A stretch of DNA of 64,000 bases from Dyadobacter flavalbus (lineage in GTDB: Bacteria > Bacteroidota > Bacteroidia > Cytophagales > Spirosomataceae): assembly GCF_006149045.1 (NCBI RefSeq), contig NZ_VBSN01000059.1, positions 124,001 to 188,000 of the forward strand, read 5' to 3'. Below, piece by piece: positions 44,745 through 54,400 of this stretch. How positions within the stretch are numbered: position 1 is the stretch's first letter; every line of letters starts with the position of its first letter. Position numbers and translations under genes: made by a program. The notes under the pieces were generated by a model. It was not told the origin of the DNA and made no database searches. It was given only the letters and a program-made list of their open reading frames with translations.

Positions 44745-45410
44745 ATGTTTAAAATCATGAAAAGGACAAAGACCGGGATAGTATTCCGGGACAGAAAAGA
44801 TGCCGGAGAAAAGCTGGGCATGTATCTGGAAGCAGAATACAAGCGTTTTGATCCGCTTGTTTTAGGGATTCCAAGAGGCGGTATGGAAGTAGCGTATTAC
44901 GTTGCCAAACACATGAAAGCCCCTTTGTCCATGCTCATTTCCAAGAAATTGCCATATCCAAACAACAAAGAAGTAGGTTTCGGAGCCATTGCAGAAGACC
45001 TGTCGGTTTATATAGCTGCCAATTTGCGCAAGACACCTGATCGCGAAATAATCGGGCAGGTCATTGATGAGCAGACTGATGAAATTAACAGGAGAATAAA
45101 AGCATACCGGAAGGGGGGATCATTTCCTGATGTAACAGGCAGAACTGTAATTCTTGTAGATGACGGAATTGCAACCGGTGTAACGCTTGTGCCGGCCTTA
45201 AGGCTTTGTAAAAATAAAGGCGCTTTGAAAATAGTTGTTGCAGTTCCGGTATGCGGTCCGAATTATGATAAACACTTAAACGAGGCGGACGGGTTTGAGG
45301 TAATGGTCCAGCCAAAAGATTTTTATGCAGTCGGGCAGGTTTATGAATCATTTTACGATTTAAGTGAAGACGAGTTCATGTCTATTCTCGAAAGAGGATC
45401 CATTATATAA
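44745..45410 (+). CDS. Phosphoribosyltransferase domain protein
   Basis: 221-residue type I phosphoribosyltransferase fold. The PRPP-binding motif is VILVDDGIATGVT (135-147). The N-terminal hood region contains LGIPRGGMEVAYYVAKHM. KLPYPNNKEVGFGAIAEDL matches the group of uncharacterised PRTases often annotated as phosphoribosyltransferase. The nucleobase substrate is unknown and regulatory roles exist in this group. An ATG at 44757 is an alternative start, four codons in. It precedes a REP-like repeat. Confidence 0.9.
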   Translation: MFKIMKRTKTGIVFRDRKDAGEKLGMYLEAEYKRFDPLVLGIPRGGMEVAYYVAKHMKAPLSMLISKKLPYPNNKEVGFGAIAEDLSVYIAANLRKTPDREIIGQVIDEQTDEINRRIKAYRKGGSFPDVTGRTVILVDDGIATGVTLVPALRLCKNKGALKIVVAVPVCGPNYDKHLNEADGFEVMVQPKDFYAVGQVYESFYDLSEDEFMSILERGSII

Positions 45411-45439
45411 ATTGTTTTATTAAAATGTATATCGCAGTT

Positions 45440-45560
45440 ATAGGGAAATATCATTGCCGCGGAGCGGCTTCCTGTTTGTAGCAATGCAGGATTTTCAGGA
45501 TAATTTTCAGGCCCCGGAGGGGCCAACTGAATATTTGTCAGGATGCAATGCCCCGCTAAA
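45440..45560. repeat. REP-like palindromic element
   Basis: Two imperfect palindromes lie in the gap after the PRTase gene: GCCGCGGAGCGGC (45456-45468) and GGCCCCGGAGGGGCC (45510-45524), each followed by similar words (CTTCCTGTTTGTAG and AACTGAATATTTGT). It resembles the GGAGGGGC-type repeats that recur in Cytophagales genomes. Confidence 0.65.
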
Positions 45561-45624
45561 TTCGACCCGGAACTGATCATTAAAATGAATATACGTTTTT
45601 TATAACAATTTGAATTGTACACGA

Positions 45625-45632
45625 TATATTTG
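45625..45632 (+). promoter_or_regulatory. -7 promoter element for the VOC gene
   Basis: TATATTTG is an exact TAnnTTTG match, 27 bases before the VOC ATG. No -33 TTG lies at standard spacing. Confidence 0.35.
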
Positions 45633-45658
45633 CTTAAATACGCTATTATTCATTAACT

Positions 45659-46099
45659 ATGTCGTACGAACCTACAAAACTCAATCCCTATCTTTTCTTC
45701 GGAGGAAATTGCCGGGAAGCAATGGAATTTTACCAGAATGTGTTTGGTGGTGAATTGACTTTCTCTACCTATGGTGAAGGCCCTGCTGATGCTCATCAGG
45801 ATCCGAAAGCCAATAGTGACGAGATGAAGGACAAAATCATGTACTCAAAACTGAATGGCGACTTGGTGATACTGGCGAGCGACAGTCCATACATTGAATC
45901 AAACCCGGGTACGAATCAGTTCAGTTTATCAATTGAAGGCACGAATGTGTCTGTATTAACAGGTTATTTTGAAAAGTTATCCGTAAACGGGCGGGTAAAT
46001 GCTCCGCTTGTTAAACAATTTTGGGGTGATTTCTTCGGAATGCTTACGGATCAGTTTGGAGTAAACTGGATGATAAGTATTACAGCCGGAGCGCATTAA
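45659..46099 (+). CDS. VOC-family (PhnB/glyoxalase-like) protein
   Basis: 146-residue vicinal-oxygen-chelate protein. LNPYLFFGGNCREAMEFYQNV opens the first beta-alpha-beta unit; GGELTFSTYG, then KDKIMYSKLNGDLVILASDS are PhnB-like; the second unit ends MLTDQFGVNWMISI. Family members bind metals or small substrates; no function is assigned. It is monocistronic, with its own -7 element. Confidence 0.87.
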   Translation: MSYEPTKLNPYLFFGGNCREAMEFYQNVFGGELTFSTYGEGPADAHQDPKANSDEMKDKIMYSKLNGDLVILASDSPYIESNPGTNQFSLSIEGTNVSVLTGYFEKLSVNGRVNAPLVKQFWGDFFGMLTDQFGVNWMISITAGAH

Positions 46100-46295
46100 G
46101 ATTTAAATCATGGATTGTTTGATATTTGATTTAATACCAACACTCCTGCAAGCTGACAATGCAAATTGAAATCTTGAACAAGTAACTATTGTAAATGCAA
46201 ACTGTCGCAAACAGCCCGTCATTTGCGAAGAAAAGGAATGTTGGAAAACGGCGCTTTTCTGTGTGAAATTGATGATGATTAAAGCCTTCTATAAC

Positions 46296-47075
46296 TTATT
46301 CTATTTCTTTCAGATAAAGCATAACACGTCTTTCTGCCGGCAGATTACGCTCAACGGAATCGGGCATAACGGCTTCGCGCAACATTTTGTAACAGGCAAC
46401 GATCTGGTGTATTGCAGTCAGGCAGGATTGCCGGTCATAATCCGCCAAAGTTGATTTTATGGCAAGGAAATCTGCTTCGGGCAAGTGCATTTCCAGCTTG
46501 CGTACACCTTTGGGCAAGTGCCCGTTTTTTATCAATGCCAATGGGCCCAGCACATTTTGTTGCATAAAGGAAATAAAAGTCAACGTTTCAAAGAGTTCAC
46601 CTCGGCCGATCTTGGAAGCGGCATAATGGATCCAGACCCAAAATCGATCTTCAATCCACTGATAGTCAGGATATGGAAATGCTGCTTTGGAGTTTTGTAA
46701 GATAGCCGTAAGCGCCATGTCTCGTTCCCAGATGATCACCGGATCCTCCACTCGGGTATGCAGGTCAGACAAGGAAACAAATTTTAGATCAACATGAAGA
46801 AGCGGATCATCGTACAGGCAAATCAGTAATCTTGGCTCACCGACATGTTCACCTGTAAAACCGGCCAGCAAATTGCCCGCCGATCCGGCCAGCGACTTGC
46901 GTTTCGAAAGAGAAAGAAAATCGGCTTTGTGAACGATAACCAGATCCACATCCGAGAAATGATCCATTTGGCCGTCAATCCAGGAGCCGCCTGCTGCCAG
47001 TCCGATGTATTGAGGATCATTAACAAGTATTTCAGCCAGTGAATCGACGAATTTTTGGTGCTCAGCCGGAATCAT
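46296..47075 (-). CDS. Nucleotidyltransferase-fold protein (aminoglycoside-adenylyltransferase-like)
   Basis: 259-residue protein with an N-terminal nucleotidyltransferase domain: GGSWIDGQMDHFSDVDLVIV carries G29-G30-S31 and the metal-binding D42/D44. The C-terminal helical half resembles kanamycin/streptomycin nucleotidyltransferase-type proteins (WVWIHYAASKIGRGELFETL). It would transfer a nucleotide to a hydroxyl or amine; a resistance role cannot be claimed from sequence alone. Single gene on the minus strand. Confidence 0.82.
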   Translation of the reverse strand: MIPAEHQKFVDSLAEILVNDPQYIGLAAGGSWIDGQMDHFSDVDLVIVHKADFLSLSKRKSLAGSAGNLLAGFTGEHVGEPRLLICLYDDPLLHVDLKFVSLSDLHTRVEDPVIIWERDMALTAILQNSKAAFPYPDYQWIEDRFWVWIHYAASKIGRGELFETLTFISFMQQNVLGPLALIKNGHLPKGVRKLEMHLPEADFLAIKSTLADYDRQSCLTAIHQIVACYKMLREAVMPDSVERNLPAERRVMLYLKEIE

Positions 47076-47573
47076 AAAGGAATTATCTGAAGTTGGAAGT
47101 ATATACGCAAATTAAATATTATTTCCTTACTCTCGCCAGATAACCCGGTAAATAGATAGCACAAAATGGCATCCACAGCCCGGGTTAACACATTCGGTTA
47201 CCTTAACTTACCTGCCCGGCCATCCATGATTGATCAGGAGTTTGTTCAGCAGCAAAGCATAGCGCAACCTGCGCAGCGGGCATTTGAAATGAAGGTATAG
47301 TTTTTGATAGGAGGATGGAACATTCCTGTTTACAACAACGACGGGTTATTGAATGGGTTCTGCGGAAGACGGAAACAAGATCCGTGTTCACGAAAATCAA
47401 AAAAGTACGCTGCCGAACAAAAGAATGGATTGTACAAAAGAAGAATCAACCCAAGCAGTAAAGGAAGCTGAAAACTTGGTAAAAACGGTTCGGGTATATT
47501 CAGGAAATAAAACTTTGATGAGCTTAAAAAAAATACTTTATACATTAAATATTCACTTTGTAATTCAGGATAT
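47076..47573. other. Gene-free interval before the ZIP gene
   Basis: About 500 bases with no recognised gene or RNA. An open frame of 78 codons (47353-47589) overlaps the ZIP start and lacks similarity or a clear leader. No strong hairpin or promoter match was recognised. Confidence 0.55.
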
Positions 47574-48335
47574 ATGGAAAAATGGATAATGGCTGGCTTC
47601 TGGGGACTTTTATCCGGCTCGGCTCTTGTTGTAGGCTCATTGGCCGGCTATTATTTGAACATTTCCCAGAAATTCATAGCCATCATCATGGGCTTTGGCG
47701 CAGGCGTGTTAATTTCTGCATTGTCTTTTGAACTGATGGACGAAGCATATCAAACAGGCGGGTTTTATTCAACTGCAGTCGGGTTTTTGTCCGGGGCCAT
47801 TATTTATTCCGCAGCTAATTACGCATTATCCAGAAACGGGGCGAAGCATCGCAAGCGTTCAAGCAAAGAACATCAATCCTCCGAAGAAAGCCAGTCCGGA
47901 AGCGGCTTGGCCATTGCACTGGGTGCACTGCTCGACGGCATTCCGGAAGCCATTGCGATCGGCATCAGCATGATTGAAGGCGGCGCAGTGAGTATTGCTA
48001 CGGTCATAGCCATTTTCATTTCCAATATTCCGGAAGGGCTGTCAAGCTCTGCCGGTATGAAGGATGCCGGAAGGTCGAAGCTGTTTATATTCAGCGTTTG
48101 GGGAATTATCGCAATTCTGACAGGCATTGCTTCCATTTTGGGCTACACGGTTTTCAGTCAGTTGCCGGACACGGTCGTTGCCGCTACCATTGCCGTTGCG
48201 GCAGGAGCAATCCTGACCATGCTTGCTGACACGATGATTCCGGAAGCTTTTGAAAAAGGACATAATATCATCGGTATCATTACGGTAATCGGGTTTCTTT
48301 CCGCTTTCGTATTGTCCAAACTGGCTGAGCCTTGA
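47574..48335 (+). CDS. ZIP-family metal transporter
   Basis: 253-residue ZIP (ZupT-like) divalent metal transporter with eight helices. TM4 has GALLDGIPEAIAIG and TM5 IFISNIPEGLSSSAGMKDAG, which hold the binuclear metal centre. The cytoplasmic loop between TM3 and TM4 is Lys/Ser/Glu-rich (HRKRSSKEHQSSEESQS) rather than His-rich. It imports Zn or Fe by family analogy. The ATG at 47574 is the only in-frame start near TM1. Confidence 0.9.
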   Translation: MEKWIMAGFWGLLSGSALVVGSLAGYYLNISQKFIAIIMGFGAGVLISALSFELMDEAYQTGGFYSTAVGFLSGAIIYSAANYALSRNGAKHRKRSSKEHQSSEESQSGSGLAIALGALLDGIPEAIAIGISMIEGGAVSIATVIAIFISNIPEGLSSSAGMKDAGRSKLFIFSVWGIIAILTGIASILGYTVFSQLPDTVVAATIAVAAGAILTMLADTMIPEAFEKGHNIIGIITVIGFLSAFVLSKLAEP

Positions 48336-48818
48336 TTGGCTGTTTAAGGGAAGTTCCTGACTTGGTTACAGGTTATCAAACAGATCATTTTCAACTTTTG
48401 TTAAGCTCTTTTGTAAAGTCAGAATGTCTGACTGAAATTGTATAAACTTCCAAATCAGCCTCTGCATACCAATCCGGTTTGATCCATGATCAAACAAAAG
48501 CAAAAAAACATTTGCTAATCAAAAAGCAATAAACTTACTTTGTCTATCAATATAGTAGGGTAATGTTCTTCCTATTAGCCACCAATACGAAAGAACGTTC
48601 CGGAATTCGTTTAAAAAAAGACAACGATGAATACATATTCTTCGCAGCTGATGCTTGCGCCCCGGGTGGTTTTACATTTCAGACTTTTCTGCACCGGCTG
48701 TTGTTGCTGAAATCCAGCCTTTGCCCGTTTCTGCGGTTTGATTTATAATCCATTTAACCGGTCAGTTGTAAAGCGGCCGGTCCCAGTCACATATCCTATT
48801 TTTATCTGCTAAAACATC
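48336..48818. other. Gene-free interval before the PstS-like gene
   Basis: About 480 bases; a 61-codon open frame (48563-48748) has no similarity and is not called. No hairpin, repeat or promoter match was recognised. Confidence 0.5.
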
Positions 48819-49751
48819 ATGAAAAAGTTAAATTCACTCCTGTTTGCAACCGGCCTGGCCATTGTATCAAGTCCATTCCTGTTTGCGCAGGAATCGTCAC
48901 AGAACAAAGTAGTCGTTACAGGCGTCCGTTTTGCGTATCCGTTACTTGAAAAATGGATCAAAGGGTATTCTGCCGAAAATCCTCAGGCGCAGGTTATTAT
49001 TGAAACACGGACGATTACGGATCCCGAAAAATACGACGTGCTGATTGAAGCTTACGACCAGGAACGTATTGTAAAAGAAAACAGAGAAGTGATTTCGATC
49101 GGCCGTTATGCATTGCTTCCCGTTGCTAATTCAAAGTCTGAATTTGCAAAAGAGTATGCCGAAAAAGGATTGAATGAAAAGACTTACAAACAAATATTTT
49201 TTCATGATATCTATGCTGAAAAGGATCAATCAATCACAACTCCTTTTACGGTTTATACACGTCTGCAGAAAGCCGGGGCGCCGGTGACATTTGCAAAGTA
49301 CTTTGGCTACGAACAGCAGCAGATCAAAGGAAAAACCATTGCAGGAGCCGACGAGCATTTGATCAAAGCGCTGTTGAAAGATGAAACCGGCATCACTTAT
49401 ACGGTTCCGGGACTTGCTTATGATCTCAATACCCGCAAACCTGTGGACGGAATTACGATCATTCCGGTTGATCTGGACAACAATGGCCGGATTACAAAAG
49501 AAGAAAAGCAGATCGACAATCTTGATCAGGTAATTGACAAGCTTGAAACCGAAAAAGTCAGAAATGTGCCCGTTGAATACATTCATTTGTCCATTGCCAA
49601 AAACAACAGCAATCCGGAAGCCAAAAAATTTCTGCTATGGGTTGCATCACACGGTGAGCAGGATTTGCGCCAGTTTGGTTATCTGAAACCGGAGCCAAAA
49701 CGTCTGCAGGATGAAAAGGAAAAGCTGGAAAGATTCTCGGCTGTGAAATAA
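48819..49751 (+). CDS. PstS-like substrate-binding protein with EF-hand loop
   Basis: 310-residue secreted protein; signal peptide MKKLNSLLFATGLAIVSSPF ending FAQ. The body looks like a periplasmic binding-protein fold of the PstS/phosphate-type group (VTGVRFAYPLLEKWIKGYSA, DVLIEAYDQERIV, TKPVN-like region GLAYDLNTRKPVDG and a late FLLWVASHGEQDLR). Residues 218-229 read DLDNNGRITKEE, a canonical 12-residue EF-hand calcium loop with D, D, N, G, I and E at positions 1, 3, 5, 6, 8 and 12. No ABC permease or ATPase gene is nearby; a sulfatase and a TonB receptor follow. The ligand is unknown. Confidence 0.8.
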   Translation: MKKLNSLLFATGLAIVSSPFLFAQESSQNKVVVTGVRFAYPLLEKWIKGYSAENPQAQVIIETRTITDPEKYDVLIEAYDQERIVKENREVISIGRYALLPVANSKSEFAKEYAEKGLNEKTYKQIFFHDIYAEKDQSITTPFTVYTRLQKAGAPVTFAKYFGYEQQQIKGKTIAGADEHLIKALLKDETGITYTVPGLAYDLNTRKPVDGITIIPVDLDNNGRITKEEKQIDNLDQVIDKLETEKVRNVPVEYIHLSIAKNNSNPEAKKFLLWVASHGEQDLRQFGYLKPEPKRLQDEKEKLERFSAVK

Positions 49752-49928
49752 GACTTGTTTTGTTCTGGAAATTCCTGCCATGTTGCTGCTGATCAAGTTG
49801 TTCTCGCGTGCTGCGTATAGGGACTTGCGGAAGTAATGGAAAAGTATGCGCAGAAAAATGAAGCTATAGAGCAATTTAGTTATAGTCAAAATCAAGATCA
49901 GACTTAAGGAATCAAATCAAATTATGAA

Positions 49929-51356
49929 ATGAAGAAATTTGCGGACATTATTACCGTTGCGCTAGGGATCCTTGCATTGTTTTTATTTCCGTGTTCAGAA
50001 ATTTCGGCACAGCAAAAGGCAGCGGAACCCAAAAAGAAATACAACATTCTCTTCATTGCTGCAGACGATTTGAACAATGATATCGGATGCTACGGGAATA
50101 CATTTGTAAAAACACCCAATATTGACAGGCTCGCGAAAATGGGCGTCCGATTTAACCGGGCATATAACCAGTTTCCGCTTTGCAGTCCCAGCCGGTCTTC
50201 ACTTCTCACGGGCCAGCGGCCGGATGTTACAGGGATTTATGAACTGCAAACCCATTTCCGCAAAAACCTTCCGGACGTTGTAACTTTGCCTCAGCTATTT
50301 AAAAACAACAATTATTATAGTGCGCGGGTCGGCAAAATTTATCACTACGGCGTGCCGGGACAAATCGGAACCGACGGGCTGGACGATCCGATTTCATGGG
50401 ACCATAAAGTAAACCCGAAAGGAAGAGATAAAACCGAAGAATCGCTTGTCAAGAATATGACGGCTGCGCGCCCGCTTGGCAGCGCGCTTGCCTACCTTGC
50501 CACAGAAGGAACTGACGACGAGCATACCGACGGCATGGTTGCCAATGAAGCCATCAAGATCATGGAGGAAAAGAAGTCAGAACCGTTCTTTCTGGCCGTT
50601 GGCTTTTACCGTCCGCATTCGCCTTATGTTGCCCCGAAAAAATACTTTGATATGTATCCCGTCGACAAGGTTCCGTTACCGAAAGAAATTGCCAATGACC
50701 TGGACGATGTTCCGGAAGCTGCCTTATTTACCAAACCGGCGCATTGGGGGCTGGGCGAACCGGAAAGAAGAGAAGCGCTGCGTGCTTACTATGCAACCAT
50801 TTCCTTTATGGATGCGCAAGTCGGCAAATTGCTGGACGCACTGGAAAAAAACAAGCTTGCAAACAACACGATTATCGTTTTCTGGAGCGATCATGGATAT
50901 AACGTCGGGCAGCACGGACAATGGATGAAGCAAAGCCTTTTTGAAAATTCGGCCCGGGTTCCGCTGATTATCTCCGTTCCGGGCGGAACAAAAGGAAAAG
51001 CTTCCGGGCGTACGGTTGAGCTGCTGGATATTTACCCGACATTGGCCGAACTTTGCGGACTTGCTCCGCCTCAAAAATTACAGGGAAAAAGCCTGGTCCC
51101 TCTGCTGAAAGATCCCGAAGCCGCCTGGGACAAACCGGCTTACACGCAGGTCAGAAGAAATCAGATTTTTGGCCGCAGCGTACGTACAGAACGTTTCAGG
51201 TATACGGAATGGGACGAAGGCAGGGCAGGAGCAGAGCTGTATGATCACCAGAAAGATCCGGATGAATTTAATAATCTGGCCAGGGAAAGTTCTTATGCAG
51301 ACACAGTAAGTGAACTGGCGATTTTATTGAAAAAGGGTTTTCCACCGGCAGAATAA
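49929..51356 (+). CDS. Secreted sulfatase (iduronate-sulfatase-like)
   Basis: 475-residue type I sulfatase with signal peptide (MKKFADIITVALGILALFLF then SEISAQ). The formylglycine motif is CSPSR with Cys85 (YNQFPLCSPSRSSLLTGQRP). Metal ligands lie in IAADDLNNDIGCYGN, and FWSDHGYNVGQHGQWMKQ carries the C-terminal site. It would remove sulfate from a glycan or other ester, with an iduronate-2-sulfatase-like layout. It follows the PstS-like gene by 177 bases. No anaerobic maturase or FGE gene is visible here. A terminator follows. Confidence 0.92.
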   Translation: MKKFADIITVALGILALFLFPCSEISAQQKAAEPKKKYNILFIAADDLNNDIGCYGNTFVKTPNIDRLAKMGVRFNRAYNQFPLCSPSRSSLLTGQRPDVTGIYELQTHFRKNLPDVVTLPQLFKNNNYYSARVGKIYHYGVPGQIGTDGLDDPISWDHKVNPKGRDKTEESLVKNMTAARPLGSALAYLATEGTDDEHTDGMVANEAIKIMEEKKSEPFFLAVGFYRPHSPYVAPKKYFDMYPVDKVPLPKEIANDLDDVPEAALFTKPAHWGLGEPERREALRAYYATISFMDAQVGKLLDALEKNKLANNTIIVFWSDHGYNVGQHGQWMKQSLFENSARVPLIISVPGGTKGKASGRTVELLDIYPTLAELCGLAPPQKLQGKSLVPLLKDPEAAWDKPAYTQVRRNQIFGRSVRTERFRYTEWDEGRAGAELYDHQKDPDEFNNLARESSYADTVSELAILLKKGFPPAE

Positions 51357-51371
51357 CAAAACAGAGAAATG

Positions 51372-51421
51372 AAAAAATCGGCTGTAATTTCTGGACCTTC
51401 AGAAATTACAGCCGATTTTTT
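51372..51421. terminator. Bidirectional terminator between sulfatase and TonB receptor
   Basis: AAAAAATCGGCTGTAATTTC and its complement form a stem of about 22 base pairs with a six-base loop and A/T flanks, between the convergent genes. Confidence 0.92.
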
Positions 51422-51483
51422 ATTGGATAAATTGACGGATAAAGTAATTAAAAAATTACAAACCCGATGTCAGAAACATTTGG

Positions 51484-54400
51484 TTAAAAGCTGTAACGCA
51501 ATCCAAGCTGAAACTGATACGGATTTCCTGACGGCGTAACAATGCCCGCCGTGTTCACCCGGTAAACAAATTTCTGATTGGTTTTATCAAATGCCGGGAT
51601 CGCAGGCGAACTGGTTGTTGCAGGAATTCCAAGCGCATAAAGTGCCTGATTTCCAAGAGATTCGTTTACGCCCCAGCTTTTATTCAGCAAATTGGCAACA
51701 TTGAAAATATCCGCAGAAAGTTCGATGTTCTGGCTTTTGTGAATTCTGAATCTTTTTGTCGCCCTGATGTCAAAAATGCCGTAAAAACGATTGATACCTC
51801 CGTTTCTGGCTGCCATTTTTCCCGAGTACTCATTAATGTAATCTTTCACGCTCTGGCTTGCTTTCGGGTTGTCCATAATTGCCTGCAAACCGTTTCTTAC
51901 ATTTTCAGGAACAGACGGATTGTTTCTGTCGAAAATAAAGGCAAGATCATTGGTTCCGGATACAAAGTCCGCATTGCTGTTGGCACCGGACAAAAGCGTA
52001 TAACGCGTTCCACCAATTCCTGAATAACGGATACCGACATTGATGCCGTAAAAAGATGGCAAAGAACCATAGAACACGATTTTGTGACGGAAATGGTTGT
52101 CGGAATAGCTCATGCGGCTCAGATCACGCGGATCATCTTTTACCGGTAATGACAAAGTAGCAGTGTTAGCCACGTTTCCATTGTAAGAAGTATTGTCCCT
52201 TGTATCGTTATAAGTATAGCTCATTGTAATTTCTCCATCCCGGAAATACTGATAAGTGGCATCGGCTACAAAGGCAAACTGATTTACTTTTCCTTCGCTG
52301 TTCAGTTCCAGAACACGTCCGAACTTCTGGCTTTTGCGGCCCTGCAGCCAGTCACCGGCGCCGTTTGCCGGCATCGAATTCAGTGGCACGTACACACCAC
52401 GGTTGTCTTCATCGGCCAGCCTGAAAAAAGGCTCGTCAACCATGTTTCTGTCCACATAAAAATAATTGTTGCGGCCTAATGTCATGTAACCGGCAACGCC
52501 GACTCTCAGCTTGTCTGTAAAATAATGGCTGTAAGAAGCATTTGCCTTGTACATAACCGGAACACGTGCATCCGGGCCGTTGGTATTGATGGTCGGAAGC
52601 TGGAATGCGGCCAGGCTTGGAATGTTGGCGTAATTGTTGCGGTATGCGGCAAAATCGGGCGTTGGGATGTTCGGGGCACGTACATCGACCGTGGCCAGAT
52701 GTTTTCCGTCAAATGTCAGGTTATTGATCAGGACATAATTGTTGATGTCTGAGGCAAAAATCCCGGCACCGGCCCGGATGATGTCCGTATGTCTTTCATT
52801 AACATCCCACGTAAACTGCACGCGGGGCTGCACGACAAACGACTTCAATCGGTGATCCGTACGAATGTTCAGTTCCTGTAAAACCGTCTCGTTCAGCGGC
52901 GAAGTCGGATAATGTGCATAATCCAGGCGCAGACCTGCAACCATATCCAGCCCTGTGGCCAGACGGGTTTTCAATTGACCGTAAATTCCTGCATTCAGGA
53001 TATTTCCGTCAACGGACCAATCGTCCATTAATGGAACTTCGCGGTAATAACGGTACGGCTGAAGGTTTTCAAACTTTTCAAGTGAAGTATTGGCCGCATC
53101 CGAAATGTAATGGAAACGCCCGTTCACTTCGCTGCCGTAACGCGAATGCGCCCGCGTGTACATCAGATCAATCCCGAACGTGTATTCTACTTTATCCGTA
53201 TTGTAATACAGATTATCCACCAGTTGAATTACATTGTTTTTGAAACCTTCCTGTGCAAAACGGTGCCCGCCCATTTGAATGTTCGTGGATTTGGAAGTTC
53301 CGTCACTCAGCGTAGAAACGACGTTTTCAACAATGGCACGGGGAATGTTGGCAGATGGAAGCTGATCGCCCGGGCTGCTTTTCTGATACGTATATAAATG
53401 CTGAACCTTCAGTTCGTTCGTGAGGCGTGGATTGATGGAAGAACGAAGCGAAGCCAGCAGACTGTTATCCACGTTGTAATCATTTCCTGTGGACTCGTAA
53501 ATATTAATGGCCGTGTTATCCTGAAGACCCAGTTTGTTTCTGTCATTGGTATAATTGTCACGGATCGTCAGCAGGTTTTTGCTGTTTATTTGCCAGTCAA
53601 TCCTTGCGAATACCGCATCCGAGCCGCGACTTTTGTCAAAGGTTCCGTATTGGGGCGTGTTGGCAACGCCGTATCTGGAGCGTGCAATGTCAACATATTT
53701 ATCCAGCGTTGTTTTGGTGATGTTAAACCGGTTTTCATCTGCGGCCGTTTGCACATCGGCAATAACGAACGGACGCGTATCCTGCTGATGATCCCAGGCA
53801 ACAAAAAAATGCAGCTTGTCCTTGATGATCGGGCCGCCCAGTGAGAATCCAAACTGATTGGTTGAAAACTTGGTGTTCAGCTTATTGCCGCGAATATCAT
53901 AAGGGCTTGATAGCCAGCTGGCTCTGCTGTAATTGAATGCACTTCCGCTCAGCCGGTTGGTTCCGGATTTGGTAACGGCACTTACCGTTCCTCCGCCGCT
54001 ACGGCCGTAAGTTACATCATACTGGTTTGTAACAACCTGAAATTCACGTACTGCTTCAATAGAAATGGAGTAAGGAGCACCGCTGCGGCTTGTCGTGGAT
54101 CCTGCCGAAGTCGGGTTTTTGGCATTCATACCGTCAATGGTATAATTGGTGGAAGATCCAAGCTGACCGGAAATATTGCCGCCGCGGCTTAACGGAGAAA
54201 GATCCATCAGCGAAGTGAAGTTACGGCCGTTCACGGGAAGGCGCGTAATATCTTTGGCCGAAATAGCCGTAGAAGCACCGATGTTCTCGATTTTGTTTTT
54301 GATACCGGAAGCAACAACCTGCACAACTTCAAGCGTCTGGTCATTTTCCTTCATGCTCGTTTTGATGCGGATGGCATCACCCTGATGGAGAATATAACCG

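Noticed and set aside
46296-47075. Aminoglycoside resistance gene
   Set aside because: Only the general nucleotidyltransferase motif is visible; specificity cannot be told and no mobile element is near.
47353-47589. 78-codon open frame overlapping the ZIP gene start
   Set aside because: No similarity, no leader and a 16-base overlap with a well-supported start.
48563-48748. 61-codon open frame before the PstS-like gene
   Set aside because: Composition and lack of similarity suggest chance; no ribosome-binding context.
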